A DNA stretch of 64,000 nucleotides from assembly GCA_030063045.1 (NCBI GenBank), contig JAQSEB010000004.1:186001-250000 (forward strand), given 5' to 3'. Under the pieces are notes generated by a model, which saw nothing but the letters and a program-made list of their open reading frames with translations, ran no database searches and was not told the origin of the DNA. Origin of the DNA: Pratylenchus scribneri (Eukaryota > Nematoda > Chromadorea > Rhabditida > Pratylenchidae). The position numbers and the translations under genes are program-made. This document shows, one piece after another, positions 22,901-32,518 of the stretch; position 1 is the first letter of the stretch; every line of letters begins with the position of its first letter.

Positions 22901-23842
22901 TGGTATCAAATTAAAGCATTGTTGGCTATTGATAGATATAAAATTTATTTGATTTGGTTCAGAATTAGCAGAGCTATACTTAAAAATTCAATAAATAAAA
23001 CCATAATTATAAATTTGTGAATTTTTCGCTGTTTTTTGAACACAATTCCATCAAATCTAAACCAAACCAAATAAATTTTATATCTATCGATAGCCAAAAG
23101 TGCGCTTTTTAATTTGATACCAAAATCATCAATATCGGTTTAGCCCTTAATTAGCTACAAGCGCCGTCGCCCAGTTGGGACATCGCCCAAGCCTACCGTA
23201 TGCTTCATCAATTCATTCACCTTCTGTCGAATTCGCTGGCGCATTTGACTTGAAGGCAATTCAGCGAGAAATTGTTCGAAGCCAACATTCGGCGGAATCC
23301 GTCGAATGTCTCTTTCAATTTCACGCTCCAATGTGGACGTGTTTAATTTAATTTCGGCAACGGGGAACAAAAAATGTGAGGCACTGATCATCAAATTGGC
23401 AATGGCAATTAGGGTACATCCTTCACAACAAAAATTGCCAATAATTTATGCAAATTTTGGACCTCCTCCAATCCACCGTGCTCGATTCCCCTTTCCGCCC
23501 AAATAGGAAACAAAAACCACACTAGAGAACAATAATGAAACGGGGGAATGTTAATTAGAACTCACGCTGGAATATAGCCAAAATCACCGGCCGAAACCTG
23601 TTTTAAAATGATTGATTCCCAAAATTAAAAAGGATTTCTGAACCATCATCCCCGAAATTTTGCTGGGAATTTGAAATTGTTTTTCAATGGAAACAATGGC
23701 ACTAAAATGGGAACGAATGTCAAAAGAGTGAGATTGTTTTGGACGACCTGGTCATGTAAAATCCACCGATTGATTCGAGGAAATAAACGCTGAGAAAGAG
23801 GATGAAGAAGCAAAGAATGGTTCGATCAATTTTGGAGCCCAT
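19970..23842 (-). CDS. Organic anion transporting polypeptide (SLCO/OATP family)
   Basis: A multipass transporter of large amphipathic organic anions at the plasma membrane. Family features in order: N-terminal TM1 with VYFLESIGGFYM, IVSIEKQFQIPSKISGMM, VVFVSYLGGKGNRARWIGGG; an N-glycosylated Cys-containing loop; GIGRTMPFSLGLPLIDDNVR; DPIWIGRWW; FLPKYLELQFGIPQYEVNRL; the Kazal-like Cys-rich loop with CNCE...YPVCDRHGTVFYSPCHAGC and CGCAKG; LRSVPPKHRSISLGFNGFLV; and a hydrophilic C-terminal tail. Two introns host MITEs (21043-21286 and 22853-23177). A 39-nt intron at 22776-22814 appears to use a GC donor (GAG|GCAAAA). Substrate cannot be predicted. Start is MGSKIDRTILCF. Confidence 0.88.
21043..21286. 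mobile_element. MITE family 1, copy 2 (in an SLCO intron)
   Basis: Contains 'ctctattagaagtcc' at the left and 'ggcttctactaggggattta' then 'cggta' at the right, with 'ggcttataaatttcagaaac' inside. These motifs are shared with the element at 1108. The left end is decayed. Confidence 0.6.
22853..23177. mobile_element. Palindromic MITE forming an intron (family 2, copy 2)
   Basis: The ends 'caactaggcgaatgcgcttg' and the inverted complement of 'caagcgccgtcgcccagttg' match. The interior 'agggctaaactgatattgat' mirrors 'atcaatatcggtttagccct'. The intron read in the SLCO gene (22840-23158) nearly coincides with it, and the donor CGCTT|GTAG lies inside the terminal repeat. Same family as 2280-2620. 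Confidence 0.75.
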
Positions 23843-24459
23843 TATTGTTTACGGAAATTGGGCCAATTCCTTTGATTGTTGCCTATTTAAGTGGATAATG
23901 AATAATTGGATTTTGCAGGGATTAATACTATTTGATTAAGGTAATATTGGGCAAACAAATCGACAAAATCCAATTGTTTTGGGAATAAATTGAGGGGCTA
24001 ATAATTTTACTTTTTTGGGTGTGGGAAAGGTGGATGGAATGAATGCAATTGAATGTGTGGTGGCCAATTTTGTGCAATTTTGAAAGCCAATGATGGTTAC
24101 TGATGACTTTTTAGGACAAAATTGATAAGAATAGGCCGAGGGCAATCAAATCAAAGGGTACAATTTATGCTTTCGAGATAAGGAGGAGTGGAGAATGAGG
24201 CCAAAATTGGGGAGGTTGGCCGTTCCTCAAAAATGAATTAATGAATAAAGAAGAATATTGAAAAATATTTTGTTTCCAATAATGATGACCAGACTTGGAG
24301 TTTGATTCCAATTTGTTTATTTGGAAAAAATGTGATTATGATTTAAATTACATCCAATAAGGTAAAAAATACAATTAATTTTAGGGAAATAAAAATTCTG
24401 GAAACCGAAATATTATCAAAATTTTCCTTCCATCTTTCATTCCATATATTCCGGGCGCA
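23843..24459. other. Intergenic, upstream of SLCO
   Basis: About 620 bp between the SLCO start and the end of the acidic secreted-protein gene, both on the minus strand. I see no ORF, repeat or RNA gene that I can support. Confidence 0.4.
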
Positions 24460-26801
24460 TTATCCACTTCGTTTCCTCCTTCTGCGCCTTTTCTGTCGGG
24501 CACGTCCAAATCCATTTGTTGCAATGTTATTTTGTAAAGTTGTGCAAATTTCGGGCAATTGTCCCAAATTGTTATTGTTAATTTGCCTTTTACTTCGAAC
24601 TCCAATTCCATCATTATATGGAGCATAAAATTGCCCGCCATTGTTCCCATTCCCCACTTGACTTGGCCGTAATCCCATTTGATAGAATTGAAGTGGACTT
24701 CCGGGGCCAGACATATTATTATGGCGCCAAAGATCCCAATTCCTAAAGACAAATTATTCAAAATCTAAATTTGCCATAATTTGGGGTATAATCCCACTTG
24801 GGAACAGACCAATTAGATTCATCATAACTTTCGAAGTACTAAACCGTTTCCAACCAACTTAATGTAATATTGAATAGCCAAGTTTTGTCTACCGAATGAT
24901 ATATTATTAAAAAAGATTAATTCAGTATTTACAAAAATATGATTGAGAATAAATGTGGCACCATTTTTCATAATTTGTTGAGCCTTTTTGACCATAATTA
25001 TTTTAATTTTAAACCGATTAATGTAAATTCTACATTATTGGATAGATCTCATTTAGCTCTTTCATTTGATAGTAAATTTAATGAAATTGCTTCATTACTT
25101 TATTCGTGTTATAAAGCCATATGACTAATTGGAATGCGCCCATTAGCCATTAGGGTTGCTCCCCTTATTAGCCCTTACTTTGTGTTTGGTGATGGCCGAA
25201 TGCAAAGATGCATTGGCTGCCGCCCTCCAATTCCATTTTCCGGGAATCGGTACACGCCAGCTTGATCCATGCCATCATTTCCTCCATTCCATTGATATCC
25301 AAAAGCGGGAATGCTGCTGAATCGTCCATTCCCTCCATATCCCAATGGCATATTTTGCTGATTTCGCCATGGCAAATTGCCACCAATTCCATTATTATTT
25401 GCTCCATTCACAATCATCGGCAATTGGCTTCTCTCTTCGGGTGGCACATATGTCGTCCCCGCATTTTGCCCGGGAGCAATTCTTCCTTGATCAAAATTGT
25501 TGTTGTTCAGCGGATAAGGCCGTGGCGCAAATGCCTCAAATCCCCGGCCATATCCATTCAGCCGTAATCCAAACCCAAATGGGTCTTCGTCAATGTCATT
25601 ATTGTTGGGCAGTGGCCGTGGATTAGTTGGATAGAAGGGAGGCGGTGGATTGTATGGGTTTGAATTGTCGTCGATGGCAGGTGGATAAACTGGATTAGGT
25701 GGTTGATAGGGTGGAGGATTTGGATTTTGGGGCTGTGTTGGTTGACTTCCAGTCCCATCAATTCCTCTCGTCCCTGGCCCAGTGCCAGGCCTTGGGCCAA
25801 CTCCATTCCCATTTTCATTGTTTCCACCATTTGGCGAATTCCCATTCCCATCTGTGAAAGGGTGGATTGAATTTTTGGGTGGATATTTAATTCCATTCAT
25901 TCAACTAAATCCACCCAATCCCCGTGAGAAAAACTTGCCTGATGAGGGGTGGTTTTCGGAAGAGTCCTTTTCTCCTCCATTATTTTCGCCTCCTTTTGGC
26001 CCCCCATTATTTTCTTCCCCACCACCATCAGTTGCATTGCTCGTATTGTCCGAATGATTGGTTTCGTTACTGTCCGTTTGGTTTGGGGTATTAGTCTCAT
26101 CTGATTTATCCCCTCCTTCCGGCGATTTCCCTCCAGTAGTTTCTTTACTAGTTTGTCCTCCAGTATCGTCATCCCCATTTCCGTGCCCTCCGGCATTATC
26201 TTCATCATTACTTTTATTTTGTGTTTCGTCTGAAGCCGGTGGCTCATGGCTTTGGCTGCCACCAGCAGCGGTCTGTCCATCGTCATTCCCTGTATCTCCA
26301 TTTTCTGGACCACCGCCCTCTCCTTCCTCATTTGTTTTGTCTTCTTCAATTTAATTAAAAATAAAATTAATATTTTGAATATTCCCACTAATATTACCTG
26401 GATTCCCCTCTGGATTATCGTTATTGTCTCCTTCTGTTGGATTAGTGCTTTTATCATCAGTCCCTCCTCCTCCATCTTCAGTTTCTTTTGCTCCTCCGTC
26501 AGCAGGTTCGGGTGGATCAGATTCAGCATTATTATCAGTAGCAGCAGAATCTTTCGGTTCATCTCCATCTCCTTCCCCTTTATTGTCGGCATCGGGAGTT
26601 TCCTCATTATCCGATTGTCCGCTTCCATCAGTATCTCCATCTCCGTCTCGATCATTTTGTGCATTTGCGCCTTAAATGGCCATTTAAAAATTGAATAAAA
26701 ATTTGTAACAAAATTTGACCTTTTTGGACGAGTAAAATATTGATAAAAAGAAGCAAAAGGAGGAAATTGGACAAGGAAAGGGCATTCATTTTCTTTTTCA
26801 T
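24460..26801 (-). CDS. Secreted Asp/Glu/Gly/Asn-rich low-complexity protein
   Basis: Five exons (26720-26801, 26398-26670, 25939-26343, 25179-25851, 24460-24742) encode about 570 residues. The N-terminus MKKKMNALSLSNFLLLLLFI plus NILLVQKG is a clear signal peptide. The next two exons are acidic and Gly/Asn-rich (QNDRDGDGDTDGSGQSDNEE). Exon 4 is Pro/Asn/Gly-rich (NPNPPPYQPPNPVYPP). The last exon is Asn-rich and ends in a basic tail (ARQKRRRRRKRSG). There is no cysteine framework and no known domain. The intron at 25852-25938 uses a textbook GC donor (CATCAG|GCAAGT). It could be a cuticle/eggshell matrix protein, a mucin-like secretion or a parasite effector; none can be shown. It is divergent from the Cys/Gly-rich secreted protein at 29610. 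Confidence 0.7.
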
Positions 26802-29609
26802 TTTATTCTCATTCTTTAAAATTAAAAATGAATGGAAATATGAAAAGGCAAAGTGGATTTGTGAAGAGGAGGGATATATGGATTTTTGAAATGGTTGGAT
26901 AGATGGGGGGGAAAGCCGCATAAAATAAAATAAATAAATGTACATCATTCATTCATTCAATGGCTTCATCACATCATTCAATCCATTTTCATGGCCCTTT
27001 TATTGATTTATTCATGTTTGGGCCAATCCAGAACATCCCAAATAAATCCACTCCATAATATTTTGCCACCGTCAACAACATGTCATCTCCCAATTTGGCA
27101 TCTGCTTGTAGTCCATTCCCATTCCAAAAAAGGGCATCTGAAAAAAGACATGCCCTTTAGGCAATGTATTGGCATAAGATCCACCCTCCCCCACCCATCA
27201 TTCAATCCCTTTCTTTCCCCAGGCTTACTCATATCGACTACAATTGCCTTGAATTTTGTCCATAATCAACTGCCAATAATTTGTATTATTTGTATTATTA
27301 TTGTTATTGAGAATGGATGGATGGTTGGTTGGTTGCCAGGCAAAGCCCAGACCATAGCCAATCAAGTCGAGATGCGGCCAAAATAAGCCATAAATTAAGC
27401 CACAAATTAGCGGATTGTTATTCATTTATGATTGTCGACATAATACAATTGTTGGAAGGGTGGAATTGGGGTTTTATGGCTGTTTTGATTGGCCAGGCAC
27501 GGTCAGCATTCACCGCGTGCCTTAGTCCTCTCCTTTTTACAGGCATTTTACACACCAAAGTCACTGGTGAAAGCGAACCGGGCACTGGCTAATCCGCCTT
27601 TTATTGACATTGATATTTTTATTTTTCACTTGTTATTATGGATTTGATGATATTTTTGGAGATTGTTGAAAGGGAAAAGGGGGGAATTTGGAGAGAAGAT
27701 TAGCCAAAAAAGGGATTTGGCTGGCAAATTGGAGGCAATATATATATGTGTACGGACAAGTGTGAAAGGGAATAAGGAAGGGCACTGCAAGGGCGGAATG
27801 GGGGCATTCATCGACGGGACGGGAACAGCAGCCAAATTAGGGCGAGGCTGTCGGGAAGATGTGCTGACAGACGAAGACAAGGGAGGATGAATGGATGGGG
27901 GTGGAAAGTCCGGGGGATTCTATGAGTGGATGGCGGACTTGGCTACTAGTCCGGAGGGGACCTTCTGTGTATGAGTGAGTGAGTGCGCCGCTAATGGAAA
28001 ATTTAGTGGCCGTGGACCGACCTCGGGGCGGGTTGACGATGAGGCACAGTCCGGGAAAGGAAGGAAAATGGGGGACAAGGAGGACTGGACCGAGAATGGG
28101 ACGAGAATGAATGCAATGTGAGGGCACAATCGATGTGGCAGTGAATGCCGGGGAAAAGCCCAGCTGCGCCCGGCTTGGCCCGCCAAGAGTGAAATGGGGA
28201 ATGGGGCGGCAGAAGGGTTGGGGGAACTACTAAAGTGGAAATTTTCTCAAGAATGGGCCACGAACCAAGAATGGGCTGAAAAGGAAATGGGGAAAGAGGG
28301 GAAGGAGACAATGGGGGCGGGCACCGCGCCGGAGGGGGCGCAGCTGCCACCCTCCATCCTCTCAATTTTCTGCTGCAGTTGTCCCCTCTAGCGGTTGCCT
28401 TGGAGCAAAGCCACATTGCCAAAAGGGGGAGGGGGCGTTTTGGCAAAGAGTGGCCTTGTAGGCTTTAGCCATGGGCCTGCTGTCCTCCTTCTGGGCCTCT
28501 CTGTCCGCATGAGCGACGAGATGGCCTTATGGGGAGCCAAAAGAAGATTGGCAGACCGGTACAAACAGGCACTCCCCCTCTCTCTATAGACAGCAACCAC
28601 TACGCCCCAGGCCAAATTCAGCAGAGCACTCATTTTCCATGCCTCACAGCCTTCATGTAGATTTTTCCAACAAAAGCAGATAATAATGCGGGGAAAACGA
28701 ACAACATATCCCCTCTGGCCCGGTGTCCATCGTCCATCTACATGTTCTGCTACTGCAATTTAACGAATGCAAAGAGGGAAAAAATGGGGGAATATGGACT
28801 TGTTAGTTGGCAGTGGATGTGGATGGAAGAAGCCTACTTTTTTATGTTTTTGGGCTTTCCCGCCTTCGGGGACATTTCCCTTGGATGGATTATTCTCCCC
28901 TTTTGAGTAGCACAGTCCCTAACTGAGTGGATATGAGAAAATGGGTAAAACATCTGCGCGACCCGCAATTGGTGAGCAAATGAAGGTAAATGGCGGATTG
29001 ATGAATGGCTACTCTGACCAATTCATTTCCTCCTTTTTCCATAATTTATTTCCAAGGTAACGACGCCGACTCCGTTGATGAAGGATGGCAGCAGTGTGGC
29101 CGAATAAAATTAAATCCGTTTGTATTCACATTTGCCGTCAATAATAAATTTGGTTGGCCCGGTGACCAACCAATTTATTCATCCATTATCATTTAATTAA
29201 TCTTTGATTTTAATTTTTGGCCATTTTCCATTTACATATTTTTTTTATTGAATTTAATACCTCATAAAAAGAAAAAAGATTAATTGAAAATGAGGGAAAA
29301 GTAAAAGAAAAAAGAGGGAAAATAAAGAAAAAAAGAACTAGTCTAGCGGGATTGATGATCGGTCGGCTGGCTATTCTATCCGGTCTTCAGCATTGTCCTC
29401 TGGGTCCATCAGCAAAAGTCAACAAGGAACGTGAATCCCGTTGGCCACCGAACACAATAGAAATTGAAAGGGGAAGGGCAAATATAAATTGGGCCAGAAA
29501 GTCGTCCATGTTGTCCATACACAAAAGTTGAATGCCACCTTATCTCAATCATTGGCCCTCATTTCATTTGCAACATTCTCTTTCATCCAATTCCCTTCAT
29601 TCTCATTCA
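26802..29609. other. Divergent spacer with GC-rich island
   Basis: This region separates the two secreted-protein genes. About 27.5-28.9 kb is clearly richer in GC than the rest of the window. It carries overlapping ORFs on both strands (for example 28003-28446 minus and 28388-28633 minus). These look like by-products of base composition: Pro/Arg-rich, no domain, no splice signals I trust. It could hold promoters, 5' UTRs or an RNA gene. I assign no gene. Confidence 0.4.
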
Positions 29610-32063
29610 ATGTCCAATCAAAGATGGCAACTTCACTTCCATTTTCTTCTACTTTATTCCATTTTTCTCCTTCAAAATTCCTCAAATGCTTGTTGTGATT
29701 GTTGCTGTGATTGTGGTTGCGGATGTGGAGGATGCGGGTGTGGATGCGGGTGCAATAATTTATTGGGGGCAGGGGGACTATGCCCACCGGGATTGTCAGG
29801 ATTGGGCGGTGGTTTGGGCGGACTATGCCCTCCTGGTTTGATCGGTGCAAATTCCCTCAGTCAGTTTCTCATTTAATCAGAATGGAAAAGGTTTAAATAT
29901 TCGTTGCAGGTTTGGGAGGCGTCGGTGGGGGTTGTGGCGGAGATTGTGGATGCGGCTGTTGTGATTGTTGCTGTGGATGTGGTTGTGGGGGATGCGGTGT
30001 TGGATTAAGCGGTTTGGGCACTGGATTGGGCGGACTATGCCCTCCAGGATTGATCACCGGCGGATTGGGTATGATGATTAAGGAAAGGATAGCCTTGGAT
30101 ATTTTCAAAATTATTCACATTTGGCTTAAACCTCAAAAAATGCTTGACACAATATTTTTCAGTTATATAATTATTTCCGCATTTTTTTATCCAGAATAAT
30201 TTCGCTTGTTTTAAATCCACCTTTTTGCGTCAACATTTAATTCCGCCTATTTTACCTCAACATAATTCCGTCTGTTTTATTTGCCCAAAAATAATTCCGC
30301 CTGTTTTATTTGCCCCAAAATAATTCCGCCTGTTTTATTTGCACCAAATAATTCCGCCTGTTTTATTTCCACCAAAATAATTCCGCCTGTTTTATTTGCA
30401 CCAAAATAATTCCGCCTGTTTTATTTGCCCCAAAATAATTCCGCCTGTTTTATTTGCACCAAAATAATTCCGCCTGTTTTATTAGCCCCAAAATAATTCT
30501 GCCTGTTTGAATTTGCACTATTTCCGCCTGTTTGAATTTGCACTAATTCCGCCTGTTTTGTTTTTGCACTATTTCCGCCTGTTTTGAATTTGCACTATTT
30601 CCGCCTGTTTGAATTTGCACTAATTCTGCCTGTTTGAATTTGCACTATTTCCGCCTATTTGAATTTGCACTAATTCGCCTGTTTGAATTTGCACTAATTC
30701 CGCCTGTTTTAATTAGCACTAATTCCGCCTGTTTGAATTTGCACTAATTCCGCCTGTTTGAATTTGCACTAATTCCGCCTGTTTGAATTTGCACTAATTC
30801 CGCCTGCTTGAATTTGCACTAATTCCGCCTGTTTGAATTTGCACTAATTCCGCCTGTTTGAATTTGCACTAATTCCGCCTGTTTGAATTCGCACTAATTC
30901 CGCCTGCTTGAATTTGCACTATTTCCGCCTGCTTGAATTTGCACTATTTCCGCCTGTTTGAATTTGCACTATTTCCGCCTGTTTTGTTTGCCCCAACATA
31001 ATTCCGCCTGTTTTATTTGCCCCAACATATAATTCCGCCTGTTTTATTTACTCCAACTTTTAATCTTTTAATTTCGTCTATTTTGTCCAACATTTAATTC
31101 CGCCTCTTTTACACTGAATTAATTCCGTCATTTTGCACTAAATAATTCGCCGTTCTAAGGAAAGAGAAATACAATATTCTCCCCGGTGCTATGTCATTTC
31201 CTAAATAGTGCAAATGTGGGCGCTTCCTAAAAAGGTGCAAATGTGTATGTTTTCGACTATAATAAATCGTAAACCGGTTGTAGACTATACAAACCTTATA
31301 CCATTTTATAGATCTCATCGAGACGCATCGATTGATATATAATTTGTCATGGTTTGACCCAAAATAAAGAGTTTAAAACCAAAAACTTGAAAAATGGTTT
31401 AATACCATTTAATTTTGGGCCAAACCATGACAAAATATATACCACTCGATGCGTCTCGATGAGATCTACAAAATGGTATAAGGTTTGTAGGGTCTAAAAC
31501 CGGTTTATGATTTATTATATTTGAAAACATACACATTTGCACCGTTTTAGGAAGCGCCCACATTTGCACCGTCCTTTGTCTATTTAGGAATTGTCCTCGC
31601 ACGATTCTCCCCTTTTCATTTATAGATGAAAGGGAAGTTCCCTTAATTAATATAAAATAAGAAAAATACATTGAGCAAAAATTTACTTTTTGATATAATA
31701 AACAAATCTATATTTAATAAAAATGTGAGAATAGCTCGAGATTTTTTATTATTTACAGGTACCGGCCTTGGACTCGGTGGAATCAACACAGGGCTTGGCC
31801 TTGGTACAGCTGGACTGGGTCTGGGCACAGGATTGGGTACACTTGGATTAGGCGCCACTGGACTTGGTCTTGGCGGAACCACTGGACTTGGCTTCAACCA
31901 GGGCATCGGCACCGGTCTCGGGGTGGGCGGATTCCTCCCAGACGGTTCAATCCCAGGAATTGGTACCGGGTTGGTGGGCCGGCGTCGAAGGAGAAGGACA
32001 GCGGGAATTGGCAAACTTTTGGCACCCTTACCTGATCAAAATGACAAAGAACAAAAAGACTAG
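29610..32063 (+). CDS. Secreted Cys/Gly-rich protein with CPPGL motifs
   Basis: Three exons: 29610-29844, 29910-30068 and 31759-32063. The N-terminus MSNQRWQLHFHFLLLYSIFL plus LQNSSNA is a signal peptide, followed directly by a CCDCCCDCGCGCGGCGCGCG run. Exons 1 and 2 repeat the same plan: a Cys/Gly block, then GLGGGLGGLCPPGLI or GLGTGLGGLCPPGLI. Exon 3 loses all cysteines and is a Gly-Leu repeat (GLGLGTAGLGLGTGLGTLGL), ending with a six-Arg run and a short tail. The start ATG is the one just before the signal sequence; an upstream in-frame ATG at 29532 would spoil it. Intron 2 is 1.69 kb and contains a tandem array and a long palindrome. Function unknown; structural matrix or effector roles are possible. 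Confidence 0.68.
30239..31130 (+). repeat. Tandem array of 29- and 25-bp units (left arm)
   Basis: The outer copies are 29 bp ('aattccgcctgttttatttg' + 'ccccaaaat'). The core copies are 25 bp ('aattccgcctgtttgaattt' + 'gcact'). About eight long units, then about eighteen short units, then three long units. It lies inside intron 2 of the Cys/Gly-rich gene. The same units recur in inverted orientation at 39733-40298. Confidence 0.92.
31188..31592. mobile_element. Long palindromic MITE (about 400 bp)
   Basis: 'gtgcaaatgtgggcgcttcc' mirrors 'ggaagcgcccacatttgcac'. 'aaatcgtaaaccggtt' mirrors 'aaccggtttatgattt'. 'gatctcatcgagacgcatcg' mirrors 'cgatgcgtctcgatgagatc'. The two arms pair over about 180 bp each. 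Its core resembles the family 3 elements at 9811 and 13152. No coding sequence. Confidence 0.85.
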
Positions 32064-32518
32064 AAGGGGCAATGATTCTTCAAATTTTCTTATTTTGCCT
32101 TGATTTTATAATATAAATTCCACAATGGATTAAAAATGAGCATTTTTATTCGTTATCTTATCATTTTTCATATATTGATTTGTGTGTTTTGGTTCCAATT
32201 TTTTGTTTGCGCTTTTCATATATTTAAATATGTTCACTGAATGGAAATTTCCCGTCCTTTTATGACAATATTTAAGTTTGTGTTTGAGGACGGTAATAAA
32301 ATGCAAAATTTTCCAAAAGTATGACTCGTTAAAATGTGGCTAGGGAAAAGCTGATGAATATGATCATTGCTGTTTGAATAATGCCCACCGAATTGCCCCA
32401 CGCCATTTTAATTGCCCCTCAGGATCAGTTTACCTTTCCACCCTTATCTTAATTTTTATCATTTTTTTGTGGTTTACCTTTCGTTCCCACCACAATTTCC
32501 ATTCATTAAACGAACACT
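32064..32518. other. Intergenic, upstream of MFSD8
   Basis: About 455 bp of AT-rich sequence between the Cys/Gly-rich gene and MFSD8, both on the plus strand. No other feature is seen. Confidence 0.35.

Noticed and set aside
25897..26664. 255-codon ORF rich in Met/Ile/Lys on the minus strand
   Set aside because: It is a frame-shifted reading of the acidic secreted-protein exons; the frame joined to the signal peptide by good splice sites is the other one.
27837..28633. Several 80-150-codon ORFs in the GC-rich spacer
   Set aside because: Open on both strands, Pro/Arg-biased, with no domains or splice signals; best explained by base composition.
30239..31130. CRISPR-like regular repeats
   Set aside because: Units are contiguous 25/29-bp tandem copies without unique spacers and lie in an intron of a eukaryotic gene; this is a minisatellite.
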